From positions 1-35,675 of the forward strand of contig DASVWG010000254.1 in the NCBI GenBank assembly GCA_036389695.1: a stretch of DNA of 35,675 nt, read 5' to 3'. Positions 1-8,442 of the stretch are shown one piece after another (the first letter of the stretch is position 1; the number at the start of each line of letters is the position of its first letter). Under the pieces are notes generated by a model. That model had not been told where the DNA came from, searched no databases, and worked only from the letters and a program-made list of their open reading frames with translations. The DNA is from JALZHR01 sp036389695 (GTDB taxonomy: Bacteria > Acidobacteriota > Blastocatellia > Pyrinomonadales > Pyrinomonadaceae). Both the position numbers and the translations under genes were made by a program.

Positions 1-930
1 AAAATCCAGCTCGGCAGCAAGCTGACACGCGGCTTGGGCGCGGGCTCAGACCCGCTCGTCGGGCGCGACGCGGCGCTCGAAGACCACGAGAAGATTATGG
101 ACGTGCTGGAAGGCTCGGACATGGTTTTCGTGACCACCGGATTAGGCGGCGGAACCGGCACGGGAGCCGCGCCCGTTATCGCTTCGCTCGCCATCGAACT
201 CGGCGCTTTGACCGTCGCCGTCGTGACCAAGCCTTTTACCGTCGAAGGCAAAAAACGAATGCACCAGGCTGAGCGCGGATTGGCTGAGCTGCGCGGCTGC
301 GTTGACACGATTATCACGATTCCGAACTCGCGCCTGAAAGAAGTCGAAGAAAAAATCTCGATTATGGAAGCGTTTCGCCGCGCCGACGACGTTTTATTGC
401 AAGCCGTCCAGAGCATCAGCGAATTGATTACCGAATCCGGCATGATTAACCTCGATTTCGCCGACGTGAAAACTGTGATGAAGGGCATGGGCGTGGCGCT
501 GATGGGCATCGGGCACGCCAAAGGCGACAACGCCGCCGTCAAGGCGATGAAAGCGGCGATTGACTCGAAGCTGCTGGAAGAAAATTCAATCAAAGGCGCT
601 AAGGGAGCGCTGATTAACATCACCGGCTCGAAAGATATGCCGCTCAACGAGGTCGAAGACGCGCTCGCCCTGATTCACGACGAAGCGCACGAAGACGCCA
701 GCATCATTTTCGGCACGGTTTTCGACGAGAATATGGAAGACGAAGTAAAAATCACGGTTATTGCCACCGGCTTCGACAATCAATCGCAGGCGGCGCTGCC
801 GGCTTCGACCTTCACGGACACGCAGGCGGTCGGCGGTCAATTCGGGGCGCGTCCGGCGCTGAAACCGATTGAAAAGCCGCGCGAGGAAGATATTAACGTG
901 CCGACTTTTATCCGTCGGCAGGCGGATTAA
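1..930 (+). CDS. ftsZ: cell division protein FtsZ (3' part, truncated by window edge)
   Basis: Tubulin-like GTPase that polymerises into the cytokinetic Z ring at mid-cell. The reading frame is open from base 1 (KIQLGSKLTRGLGAG...), so the true start lies upstream and the N-terminal nucleotide-binding strands are missing. The tubulin signature GGLGGGTGTGAAP is intact near residues 48-60 of the visible part. It is followed by the T7-loop region (MINLDFADVKTVM) and the C-terminal domain. A variable linker ends in NVPTFIRRQAD, which matches the conserved C-terminal peptide that binds FtsA/ZipA-type partners. The gene ends in TAA, and a long perfect inverted repeat follows about 25 nt downstream. 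Identification is firm; only the 5' end is unknown. Confidence 0.97.
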   Translation, partial: KIQLGSKLTRGLGAGSDPLVGRDAALEDHEKIMDVLEGSDMVFVTTGLGGGTGTGAAPVIASLAIELGALTVAVVTKPFTVEGKKRMHQAERGLAELRGCVDTIITIPNSRLKEVEEKISIMEAFRRADDVLLQAVQSISELITESGMINLDFADVKTVMKGMGVALMGIGHAKGDNAAVKAMKAAIDSKLLEENSIKGAKGALINITGSKDMPLNEVEDALALIHDEAHEDASIIFGTVFDENMEDEVKITVIATGFDNQSQAALPASTFTDTQAVGGQFGARPALKPIEKPREEDINVPTFIRRQAD

Positions 931-953
931 TATTTTATCGGAATTTTATTTTT

Positions 954-989
954 TTTAACTTTCAAGTTTTTATTAACTTGAAAGTTAAA
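954..989. repeat. perfect 15-bp inverted repeat after ftsZ
   Basis: The arms at 954-968 and 975-989 are exact reverse complements (core AACTTTCAAGTT), separated by a 6-nt loop. A T-run lies on the upstream side and only a weak T-stretch follows. It could end ftsZ transcription or be a protein-binding palindrome. The rest of the gap to hfq (990-1199) holds a short hairpin at 1122-1136 (CGATTC, GGC, GAATCG) and no gene. Confidence 0.6.
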
Positions 990-1199
990 CCTTTATTCGG
1001 TAGGATTAGGTCAATTCGAGACTTAAAACCGACGAAATCAGAACTTAACTAAAATCGAAACCAAAACGGACTGAAAGGCGTATTTCTATTTATTGCAAAA
1101 CCTGCGAATAAACTGAAAAGCCGATTCGGCGAATCGACCTTTCTGAAATCGCTCGGAAAAGAATTTGAAAAAAGAATGAATGTAAGGGGAAAAAATAAT

Positions 1200-1469
1200 A
1201 TGCCATCTTTTTCGCGTCCGACCGCTCCGGCTGATGACCGCAAAAAAATGCCGCCGCCGGCTGAAACCAACGCCGAAGTTTACTATTACAAAAAGCAGAT
1301 TGATTCGCATACGACGATGGTCGTCGTGCTTCGCGACGGCGAAGAAGTCGAGGGCACAATCGAATGGTATGACCGCGACGCTCTGAAAATAAACCGGAAA
1401 GACGAGCCGAACATTCTGCTTTTAAAACACAACATCAAATATATGTTTAAAGCGGAAGACCGCAAGTAG
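1200..1469 (+). CDS. hfq: Hfq-like RNA chaperone
   Basis: Sm-fold RNA chaperone that would pair small RNAs with mRNAs as a hexamer. The protein is about 89 aa. A disordered Pro/Lys-rich N-terminus (about 20 residues) leads into the Sm1 motif (VVVLRDGEEVEGTIEWYDRD) and the Sm2 motif (LLLKHNIKYMF, compare the YKHAI of classical Hfq). I chose the ATG at 1200 because AGGGG lies at 1185-1189, 10 nt upstream. An in-frame ATG at 1176 would add 8 residues but has no ribosome binding site. The sequence is divergent from proteobacterial Hfq, but length and both Sm motifs fit. pdxA follows after about 30 nt on the same strand, so the two may be co-transcribed. Confidence 0.85.
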   Translation: MPSFSRPTAPADDRKKMPPPAETNAEVYYYKKQIDSHTTMVVVLRDGEEVEGTIEWYDRDALKINRKDEPNILLLKHNIKYMFKAEDRK

Positions 1470-1499
1470 CGTGTCTTTTAAGGCTCACTTATCAATCAG

Positions 1500-2582
1500 G
1501 TGAAAACTTCCCCGAAAGAAAATCTCTCCGAAACTTTATCCATCAATAAAATTCTGCCGCGCGTCGCCGTCACCATCGGCGATGCCGCGGGCATCGGCGC
1601 GGAGATTACGCTGAAAGCGATTTCCGACGCCGAAATCAGAAACGCCTGCCTGCCCGTAATCATCGGCGACGCGAAATTTTTGCTCGATTATGCCGCCGAA
1701 TACGGACTTTTCGACGATTTCGCCGTCGTCGGAAAAGGCGTCGAAATTCCCGCAAATTCCGATAAACCCGTAATTTACGATTTAGCGAATCTGAATGAAA
1801 AGATAACGCCCGGCGTCGAATCCGCCGCGACGGGACGCGCTTCGGCGGAATATATCGAAACGGCGGTTCGATTGTGGAAAGAAAACCAAATCGATGCGAT
1901 AGCGACCGCGCCGATTAGCAAAAAGGCTCTGGCGCTCGGCGGCTACGATTTTCCCGGTCACACGGAGTTTCTGGCTTATTTAACGAACACGAAAGATTTT
2001 GCGATGTCCTTTTTTGCCGAGCGCCTGCGCGTCGTGCTGCTTTCGACGCACGTTTCGCTGATTGACGCAATAAATCTGGTAAAAAAAGAAAATTTGGAGC
2101 GTTTAATACTTTTTACCAATCGGGAGCTTGAAAGGCTTCTGCAAAGAGAAGTGAAAATCGCCGTCGCGGGCTTGAATCCGCACGCTTCCGAAAGCGGAAT
2201 GTTCGGCGCGGAAGAAGCCTCAGAGATTGTTCCCGCAATCGAGGAATGCCGCGAAAAACACGGCATCAACGTGTCCGGCGCGTATTCGCCCGACACGATT
2301 TTTCTGCGCGGATTTAAAGGCGAATTCGACGCCGTCATCGCCTGTTATCACGACCAGGCGACGATTGCCGTAAAATGTCTCTCGTTCGGCGCGTCGGTCA
2401 ACGTCACGCTCGGCTTGCCTTTAATCAGGACTTCGGTCGACCACGGCACGGCGATTGATATTGCCGGAAAAAACGTCGCCGAAGCGTCGAGTATGAAAGC
2501 CGCGATAAATCTGGCGGCGGATTTAAGCAAACAGCAGACGAAAAAAACGTCGTCGGAAAGTATGTCGCCGCGTTTCACTTGA
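1500..2582 (+). CDS. pdxA: 4-hydroxythreonine-4-phosphate dehydrogenase PdxA
   Basis: Divalent-metal and NAD(P)-dependent oxidation of 4-phosphohydroxy-L-threonine in the DXP-dependent pathway to pyridoxal 5'-phosphate; cytosolic. Family motifs run in order: VTIGDAAGIGAEI near the N-terminus, GHTEFLA (metal-ligand His region), NPHASESGMFGAEE, SPDTIFLRG, CYHDQ and TSVDHGTAIDIAG, the last two also carrying metal-ligand His residues. At 360 aa it is slightly longer than usual, from about 20 extra N-terminal residues and a Lys/Ser-rich tail. The start is GTG at 1500; no ATG precedes the first conserved motif and the ribosome binding site is poor. It lies 30 nt after hfq. A hairpin at 2588-2609 follows the stop but has no T-run. 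Confidence 0.95.
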   Translation: MKTSPKENLSETLSINKILPRVAVTIGDAAGIGAEITLKAISDAEIRNACLPVIIGDAKFLLDYAAEYGLFDDFAVVGKGVEIPANSDKPVIYDLANLNEKITPGVESAATGRASAEYIETAVRLWKENQIDAIATAPISKKALALGGYDFPGHTEFLAYLTNTKDFAMSFFAERLRVVLLSTHVSLIDAINLVKKENLERLILFTNRELERLLQREVKIAVAGLNPHASESGMFGAEEASEIVPAIEECREKHGINVSGAYSPDTIFLRGFKGEFDAVIACYHDQATIAVKCLSFGASVNVTLGLPLIRTSVDHGTAIDIAGKNVAEASSMKAAINLAADLSKQQTKKTSSESMSPRFT

Positions 2583-2691
2583 ATTTAGTGATTTCCGTTC
2601 GGCAATCACCGGAAGTTATGGTTTAATTCAAAGGGATAAGAGATTTTTTGTTATTATAAAAATACCAACGTAAAAGGGTTTGAAATACGAA

Positions 2692-3099
2692 ATGAATGAA
2701 GAAACACAGGACGGGCTTCCCCAGGTTTTGGTTGCCGACGACGACCCGGCAATCTTACGTCTTGTCAAAGCAATTGTCGAAAAAGAAGGCTACACGGTCG
2801 TGACGGCGCGTGACGGGCGCGACGCTTATAAACTTCTGCAATCGGGCGAGCCGTTTGTCGCGGCGATTTTCGACGTCGTGATGCCTTATATACAGGGCAC
2901 CGAGCTGGTGCGCTATATGCAGTCGGAAAAACGCCTGATGAAAATTCCGGTTATTGTGATGACGGCAGAGCAGAATCCGCGTCTCTCTTCGGACAGCTTT
3001 GCCGCCGGCGCGGTCGCCTTTTTGCCGAAGCCGTTTACGACCGTCCAATTGCAAACAATGCTCAAGATGTTTGTGCAAAAAAGCCGCAACAGCGCGTAA
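2692..3099 (+). CDS. stand-alone receiver-domain response regulator
   Basis: Single CheY-like receiver of about 135 aa with no output domain. It has the acidic pocket (VLVADDDPA), the phospho-acceptor Asp in AIFDVVMPY, the Thr switch in VIVMTAEQ and the Lys in FLPKPFT, so phosphorylation chemistry looks complete. I chose the ATG at 2692. GGG at 2676-2678 is 13 nt upstream, and the alternative TTG at 2680 sits almost on top of that site. It precedes a second receiver protein by about 120 nt on the same strand, so the two may act in one phosphorelay. The partner kinase is not adjacent. The gap before this gene (2583-2691) is AT-rich near 2650-2663 and could hold a promoter. Confidence 0.9.
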   Translation: MNEETQDGLPQVLVADDDPAILRLVKAIVEKEGYTVVTARDGRDAYKLLQSGEPFVAAIFDVVMPYIQGTELVRYMQSEKRLMKIPVIVMTAEQNPRLSSDSFAAGAVAFLPKPFTTVQLQTMLKMFVQKSRNSA

Positions 3100-3218
3100 G
3101 GAAACGCCGAATCCTCTTGACGTAAAACGCCAGCGATGATAGCTTTCAAAACGTAAGCATTTTTTTTCTCGAAGCGGTGTGCGCTAGCTAGCTTGAAGAT
3201 CAAGGAGCGGTAATCTCA

Positions 3219-4517
3219 GTGTCAAGACGCAAATTATTGTTGGCAGACGATTCGGTGACGATTCAGAAGGTCGTCAACCTGACCTTTGCCGATGAAGGCA
3301 TCGAAGTTTTTGCCGTCAGCGACGGCAACGAAGCGGTAGACCGGCTTTTGGAGATTTCGCCGGATTTGGTGATGGCGGACGTCAATATGCCGGGCATCAA
3401 CGGCTATCAGGTTTGCGAGCGAATCAAGCAATACGAAAAATTCAGAAATACGCCGGTCATTTTGCTAGTCGGGTCTTTCGAGCCGTTTGACGAGCAGGAA
3501 GCGCGGCGCGTCGGCGCGGACGATTATTTAACCAAACCGTTTCAGTCGATTCGGCAGCTGGTCAGCAAAGTTTCGGAGCTGCTTGAGCGTTCGAGGTCGG
3601 AAACAATCGAGCCGTCGCCGACGCCTTCGGAAAACAGCTTTGCCGAAACGCAGGAGGAAACAGAGCAGCCGGTCGAAGCCGAAATCGTCGAGCCGGAAGC
3701 GCCGCGCTATGAAGATGCGGGCTACGACGACGAAATGATTCAAACGAATCAGCCGACGAGCTTTGCGTTTGACGAAGCGCAGAAATTCGCGTCCAGAAAT
3801 TACGTCGAGCCGAGCGAGGAAGATTACGGCAAAACTCAGCCGCTTTCCGCCGCCGATTTGCACGAAATTCAATCAGCGCCGGACGAAAATGTTTTGACGA
3901 CGCAGGAAAATTCTTCTTCTTCCGTATCGCCGGAAGCGTATCAGGGCGAAGCGGCGCAAACGACGCAGACCGCCGCGAAGTTCGAATCAGAAGACGATGA
4001 CGACTTTCTGGAATTGTTTGACGACGACGAATTTGAAGACGAGGAAGAAGAAGCGGAAATCGTTCAGCCGCCAGCCAAAACCGCAAGTGAAGCGAGCGCG
4101 GAAACAAGCGCCGCTGAAGTAAGCGCGGAAAGCCGAACGGCTGTTGCCGATGCGGATTCGTATCAAACGACCGAACCGGAAACTTATCAACCGGCGGAAA
4201 CGGAAAATCTTCAGGCGACCGAAGCCGAAAGCGCGCAAACTATTGAAGCGGAAACGGTTGGAGCGACCCAGACCGAAAGCGTTCAGCCCGCAGAAACCGT
4301 TCAAACGGCGGAAACGGAAAACGCGTCACCCGTCGAAACCGAAGCGCTGGCGGCGAGCGCTTCGAGCCAGCTTTCGCCGGAAATGATTGACGCCATCGCG
4401 CAGCGCGTGATTGAAAAACTTTCCGCGAGCGCCGTCAAAGAAATCGCCTGGGAAGTAGTTCCGCAGCAGGCGGACTTAATAATCAAGAAAATGGTCGAAG
4501 AAAAATTAAAAGAATAG
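3219..4517 (+). CDS. response regulator with long acidic linker and conserved C-terminal helix motif
   Basis: Residues 4-120 are a CheY-like receiver: LLADDSVTIQ, phospho-Asp in VMADVNMPG, Lys in YLTKPFQ. The usual Thr/Ser switch strand reads VILLVGSFEP. Residues about 125-375 are low complexity, rich in Glu, Thr, Ala and Gln, with an Asp/Glu block (DDDEFEDEEEE) and repeated ET.xx.QT/PAE units. The last about 55 residues are predicted helical and contain IAWEVVPQQADLIIKKMVEE. From memory, a tail of this IAWEVVP type recurs in receiver proteins of Acidobacteriota and Myxococcota; its partner is not known to me. The start is GTG at 3219 with AAGGAG at 3202-3207. A good terminator follows at 4543. 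The tail suggests a docking or polar-localisation role, which is inference. Confidence 0.88.
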   Translation: MSRRKLLLADDSVTIQKVVNLTFADEGIEVFAVSDGNEAVDRLLEISPDLVMADVNMPGINGYQVCERIKQYEKFRNTPVILLVGSFEPFDEQEARRVGADDYLTKPFQSIRQLVSKVSELLERSRSETIEPSPTPSENSFAETQEETEQPVEAEIVEPEAPRYEDAGYDDEMIQTNQPTSFAFDEAQKFASRNYVEPSEEDYGKTQPLSAADLHEIQSAPDENVLTTQENSSSSVSPEAYQGEAAQTTQTAAKFESEDDDDFLELFDDDEFEDEEEEAEIVQPPAKTASEASAETSAAEVSAESRTAVADADSYQTTEPETYQPAETENLQATEAESAQTIEAETVGATQTESVQPAETVQTAETENASPVETEALAASASSQLSPEMIDAIAQRVIEKLSASAVKEIAWEVVPQQADLIIKKMVEEKLKE

Positions 4518-4542
4518 AAAATATTTATAGTTAGTAATCAGC

Positions 4543-4586
4543 AGCGGTTAGTTTTCGCCAACGAGATGAAAGCTAGCCGCTTTTTT
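4543..4586 (+). terminator. rho-independent terminator after the response regulator
   Basis: A 9-bp stem (AGCGGTTAG at 4543-4551 with CTAGCCGCT at 4573-4581, one G-U pair) is followed directly by six T's. It lies 26 nt after the response regulator stop and before valS. Confidence 0.75.
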
Positions 4587-4594
4587 AATTCGTC

Positions 4595-4695
4595 ATTAGT
4601 CCTTCGTCCTTTGTCTTTTGCCGGTTGAATATAAATTAAGAACTCGAATTTATTTCAACCGGCGAAGGACGAAGGACGAAGGACAAAGGACTAAT
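4595..4695. repeat. heptamer-based inverted repeat (GGACGAA/GGACAAA family) just before valS
   Basis: The right arm carries tandem 7-mers (GGACGAA, GGACGAA, GGACAAA, GGACTAA) and the left arm their reverse complements. The centre adds a perfect GCCGGTTGAA / TTCAACCGGC stem at about 4619-4629 and 4654-4663. The element ends 6 nt before the valS ATG and supplies the only plausible ribosome binding site (AAAGGA at 4685-4690). The same 7-mers recur inside the genes at 12496-12595 and 29931-29958. Confidence 0.85.
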
Positions 4696-4701
4696 AAATT
4701 T

Positions 4702-7701
4702 ATGGAAATCGCAAAAGCATATAATCCGAAAGAAGCCGAAGAAAGTCATTATCAAAACTGGGAGAGTCGTGGCTATTTTGCGCCGGAAATCAACGAAAAC
4801 CCGGACGCGACGCCGTATTCAATCGTCATTCCGCCGCCGAACGTGACGGGCAATCTGCATATGGGACACGCGCTTCAGCACACGCTGATGGACACGCTGA
4901 CGCGCTGGAAGCGAATGCAGGGCTATCGCGCGCTTTTTCTCGTCGGCGTCGACCACGCGGGCATTTCGACGCAGTTAATGGTGACGCGCCAATTGAAACA
5001 GGAAGAAAAGAAAACGCCGCAGGACATCGGGCGCGAAGCGTTTGTCGAACGAGTCTGGGCTTGGAAAGCGAAATACGGCGGCGAGATTACGCGCCAGATT
5101 CGCCGCGAAGGTCTCTCGGTCGATTGGTCGCGCGAGCGCTTTACGATGGACGAAAGCTTATCAAAAGCCGTGCGCGAGGTTTTCGTGCGGCTTTACGAAG
5201 GAGGCTGGATTTATCGCGGCAATCGCATTATTAATTGGTGCCCGCGCGACAAAACCGTTTTGTCCGATTTGGAAGTCAAAGAGGAAACGAAAAAAGACGG
5301 CAAGCTTTATTTTCTGCAATATCCGCTGAAAAATTCGGATGCGAAAATCACTGTGGCGACGACGCGACCGGAGACGATGCTCGGCGATACGGCGGTTGCG
5401 GTTAACGCGGAAGACGAGCGTTATCGGGATTTAATCGGGCAGATAATCGAATTGCCGCTCACGAATCGCGAAATTCCGGTTATCGCCGACGAATACGTCG
5501 AGGCGGCGTTCGGAACCGGCGCGGTGAAAATCACGCCCGCGCACGACCCGAACGATTACGAAGTCGGCTTGCGTCACAATCTCGAACAAATCAACGTGAT
5601 GAACCCGGACGCGACGATGAACGCCAGCGCGGGAGCGGAGTTTGAAGGCTTAGACCGCTACGCCGCGCGCGAAAAGGTGGTCGAGAAATTTGAAGAGCTC
5701 GGACTTCTGGAAAAAATCGTCGATTACGAAGTCGTTCTGCCGCATTGCGAACGCTGTAAAACGGTCATCGAGCCGCTTTTGTCCGAGCAATGGTTTGTGA
5801 AAATGGACGAGATGCGCGATATGGCTCTGGATTTGATGTACAGCGAAAAATCACCGCGCTTTTTTCCCGAAGTGCCGTATGAAAAAATCTATACGACGTG
5901 GCTCGAAAATCTGAGAGACTGGACGATTTCGCGCCAGCTCTGGTGGGGACATCAGATTCCGGCGTGGTATGACAAACAGGGAAATGTTTACGTGGCGCGG
6001 ACGAAAGAAGAAGCCTTCGAGCAAGCCGGAACGAATGATTTGACGCAAGACCAGGACGTTCTCGATACATGGTTTTCGTCAGCATTATGGTCTTTCTCGA
6101 CGCTCGGCTGGACGGGCGAGTCAGAACCGCCTGCGGTAGCGGGCGGTTTAACGCGGTCAGTTTTAAGCTCCGAAGAAACAGAGGATTTAAGCGCTGAAGG
6201 TCGAAACTTAAGTGTGAACGAGTCTCAGACTATTAATGAAGGTCGAAACTTAAATTCAGATGCATCTTCCGGCAACGTTCAACCGCCCGCTACCGCAGGC
6301 GGTTCTGACAGGTTGAACGATTTAAAGACGTTTCACCCGACCGACGTTTTAGTCACGGGGCGCGATATTATTTTTCTGTGGGTTTCGCGGATGGTGATGA
6401 CGGCTTTGAAATTCGTCGGCGAAAAGCCTTTCAGAGACGTTATCATTCACGGCACGGTGCTGGACAAAAACGGGCAGCGAATGTCGAAAACGAAAATGAA
6501 CGGCATCGACCCGCTCGACGTTTTTGAGAAGTTCGGCGTGGACGCGACCAGAATGGCTTTAGCCGGTTCGGCGACGGGCGCGGATTTTGCGTGGCGCGAC
6601 GAAAAGGTCGAGTCTTTCCGCAATTTCGCCAACAAAATCTGGAACGCGACGCGGTTTTGCCTGCTGAATTCCGAAGGCGCGCAGGTCGATTATTCTTTTC
6701 TCAACCCGCGAGCGGAAGCCGTCGAAATTAAAAATCTATTAGGCGACGAATTGCACGAATTGGACGAGGAAGACGAGGAATTTATAGACAAAGTCGTGCC
6801 GGAATTCGCGGCGGATAATCCGAAGGAAAATCTTTCGATTGCCGACAAATGGATTGTTTCGCGGCTGAACAAAACGGCTTTGAGCGTCAATCGCGCGCTG
6901 GAAACTTATCAATTTCACGAAGCCGTGCAGCTTCTCTATCATTTTTTCTGGGACGATTTCTGCGATTGGTATATCGAGCTGGTCAAAGACGAAATCACCG
7001 CGCCGGAGCCGGGCGTCGGGCGCGATGCGGCGCGCTCGCGGATTATCACGATTCTGGAGCAGGCTTTGCGCCTTCTGCATCCGTTTATGCCGTTTTTAAC
7101 CGAAGAGCTTTGGCAAAAGCTGCCGGAAGTTTCTTCCGCTCTGCATAATCCGGCTTATAAAAACGCCGCGCAGACGATTATGCTGGCGGATTTTCCGAAA
7201 GGCGACGCATCTTTAATCGACGAAAAAGCTGAAAGCGAGATGCAAGCCGTTATCGAATTGATTTCAAAGGCGCGAAACATCCGCGCCGAAATGAACATCA
7301 AGCCGTCCGACAGAATCTCAATGCTCGTTTCAGCCGGCGAGAGCCTGCAAAAAATCTTTGCCGGAAACGAAGCGCGGATTTTAAAGCTCGCGCGCGCCGA
7401 TGAGCTCAGAATCGACGAAAACGCGGAAATTCCGAAGGCTTCGGCGCGCGCCGTTTTGACCGGCGGCGCTGAGCTGGCAATTCCGCTCGAAGGCTTGATT
7501 GATTTTCAGAAGGAAACCGAGCGGCTGGAAAATCAGTTAAATAAGCTCGAAACGGAAAACGAAAGATTAAACAAGCAATTGTCCAATCAAAATTTCGTGG
7601 AAAAAGCTCCGGCGGAAAAGGTTCGGGAAATCCGCGACCGCGTGGCGGAAATTACGCAGCAAACGACGGCTTTGCGGCAAAATCTGGAGGCTCTGCGATA
7701 A
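4702..7701 (+). CDS. valS: valyl-tRNA synthetase, with an in-frame palindromic insertion
   Basis: Class Ia synthetase that charges tRNA-Val and edits mischarged Thr. The HIGH motif is in PPPNVTGNLHMGHAL and the KMSKS motif in GQRMSKTKMNG. The editing domain contains TTRPETMLGDTAV, then come WWGHQIPAW, an anticodon-binding domain (FCDWYIELVK) and a C-terminal coiled-coil tRNA-binding arm over the last about 65 residues. At 999 aa it is longer than usual. Most of the excess is a segment of about 63 residues between STLGW and LKTFHPTDVLVTGRDI, encoded by the palindromic element at 6120-6309. A second acidic insertion (DELHELDEEDEEF) lies after the KMSKS region. The start is ATG 4702. An in-frame TTG at 4618 would only translate the upstream repeat. 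Confidence 0.97.
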   Translation: MEIAKAYNPKEAEESHYQNWESRGYFAPEINENPDATPYSIVIPPPNVTGNLHMGHALQHTLMDTLTRWKRMQGYRALFLVGVDHAGISTQLMVTRQLKQEEKKTPQDIGREAFVERVWAWKAKYGGEITRQIRREGLSVDWSRERFTMDESLSKAVREVFVRLYEGGWIYRGNRIINWCPRDKTVLSDLEVKEETKKDGKLYFLQYPLKNSDAKITVATTRPETMLGDTAVAVNAEDERYRDLIGQIIELPLTNREIPVIADEYVEAAFGTGAVKITPAHDPNDYEVGLRHNLEQINVMNPDATMNASAGAEFEGLDRYAAREKVVEKFEELGLLEKIVDYEVVLPHCERCKTVIEPLLSEQWFVKMDEMRDMALDLMYSEKSPRFFPEVPYEKIYTTWLENLRDWTISRQLWWGHQIPAWYDKQGNVYVARTKEEAFEQAGTNDLTQDQDVLDTWFSSALWSFSTLGWTGESEPPAVAGGLTRSVLSSEETEDLSAEGRNLSVNESQTINEGRNLNSDASSGNVQPPATAGGSDRLNDLKTFHPTDVLVTGRDIIFLWVSRMVMTALKFVGEKPFRDVIIHGTVLDKNGQRMSKTKMNGIDPLDVFEKFGVDATRMALAGSATGADFAWRDEKVESFRNFANKIWNATRFCLLNSEGAQVDYSFLNPRAEAVEIKNLLGDELHELDEEDEEFIDKVVPEFAADNPKENLSIADKWIVSRLNKTALSVNRALETYQFHEAVQLLYHFFWDDFCDWYIELVKDEITAPEPGVGRDAARSRIITILEQALRLLHPFMPFLTEELWQKLPEVSSALHNPAYKNAAQTIMLADFPKGDASLIDEKAESEMQAVIELISKARNIRAEMNIKPSDRISMLVSAGESLQKIFAGNEARILKLARADELRIDENAEIPKASARAVLTGGAELAIPLEGLIDFQKETERLENQLNKLETENERLNKQLSNQNFVEKAPAEKVREIRDRVAEITQQTTALRQNLEALR
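6120..6309. mobile_element. REP-like palindromic element inserted in frame in valS
   Basis: Two perfect 29-nt inverted arms (6120-6148 and 6281-6309) enclose about 132 nt. Each arm contains an 8-bp hairpin (CCGCCTGC, loop GGTA, GCGGGCGG, one G-U pair), which resembles REP/BIME architecture. The interior has a direct repeat of 16 nt (GAAGGTCGAAACTTAA at 6196-6211 and 6238-6253). Read in the valS frame the arms give PPAVAGG and PPATAGG, with no stop anywhere. The same 29-nt arms occur at 17807-17958 between genes. No transposase is nearby, so mobility would have to be supplied in trans. Confidence 0.85.
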
Positions 7702-7702
7702 A

Positions 7703-8380
7703 ATGAAGACGACAAAACTTTTTTTATTGCTGATTTTTTGTTTGGCGGCGGCAACCGGCGTTTTCGGGCAGGCAAAGCAAATCAGCCGCAAAGAATATTA
7801 TCAGTGGTATCGCGAGGCTTTCAAAAAGCGTTTCGAAGCCTCGCGGCGCGAAGTCATCAAAAAACAATACTATAAAGACGGCAAATTAAGCGGCACGATT
7901 GAAACCGTCAACGAATTTCTCAAACCGGACAGGCAACGGTATCTGCGCGTCGAAAAATCCGGCGGGCAAACGACGAAACTGGAGATTATCCAAACAGGCA
8001 AAGCTTACTATTGCCGGAAAAATGACGAAGATTGGACGCCGTCAAACAAATGGTGTGAAGACGGATATGGTTCCGGCTTGTCAAACATTGTAAATTCCGG
8101 ATATACGGTCGAAAAAACAAAAATCGATAATCAAGAAGCTCAAATTTATCAGGAATATATCACTTACAAAAATAATTATTCGCCTGATAAAGATAAAGAA
8201 GCATTATCTTACCGGCAGGAAAAAATCTGGGTTGACGGCGACGGATTCATCGTGCGGCACGAAACGGAAAGCGGATTGCTGGAACCGCGCAGAATCTATA
8301 GTCGGGAGACCGGAACTTACGAATACAATCCGAAAATTACAATCGAGGCGCCGGTCGCGGCGGCGAAAACTACACCTTAA
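7703..8380 (+). CDS. hypothetical secreted or periplasmic protein
   Basis: A 225-aa protein of unknown function. Residues 1-23 form a clear signal peptide (MKTTKLFLLLIFCLAAATGVFG, cleavage probably before QAK). The mature part is rich in Lys, Glu and Tyr. It has a core of predicted beta strands (DRQRYLRVEKSGGQTTKLEII, split here as two strands) and two Cys residues (YYCRKN and NKWCEDG) that could pair. Nothing in it points to an enzyme. The ATG begins 2 nt after the valS stop, and GGAGG at 7686-7690 lies inside the 3' end of valS, so translation is probably coupled to valS. A long non-coding stretch follows. Confidence 0.8.
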   Translation: MKTTKLFLLLIFCLAAATGVFGQAKQISRKEYYQWYREAFKKRFEASRREVIKKQYYKDGKLSGTIETVNEFLKPDRQRYLRVEKSGGQTTKLEIIQTGKAYYCRKNDEDWTPSNKWCEDGYGSGLSNIVNSGYTVEKTKIDNQEAQIYQEYITYKNNYSPDKDKEALSYRQEKIWVDGDGFIVRHETESGLLEPRRIYSRETGTYEYNPKITIEAPVAAAKTTP

Positions 8381-8442
8381 AAGTAATTAATTAAAAATGG
8401 ATTAATATGGAAGAGCGGAAAAAAACTGCGGAAAAAGAAAAT

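Noticed and set aside
3183..3192. GCTAGCTAGC palindrome before the second response regulator
   Set aside because: Short and single. It may be chance, with no second copy or gene-related context beyond lying 36 nt upstream of the start.
3562..4107. Long minus-strand frame opposite the response regulator tail
   Set aside because: Arg/Ser/Phe-rich antisense of the low-complexity acidic linker; no start signal and no motif.
4618..4701. N-terminal extension of ValS from a TTG
   Set aside because: All 28 codons are translated repeat sequence. The ATG at 4702 with AAAGGA matches the usual ValS N-terminus.
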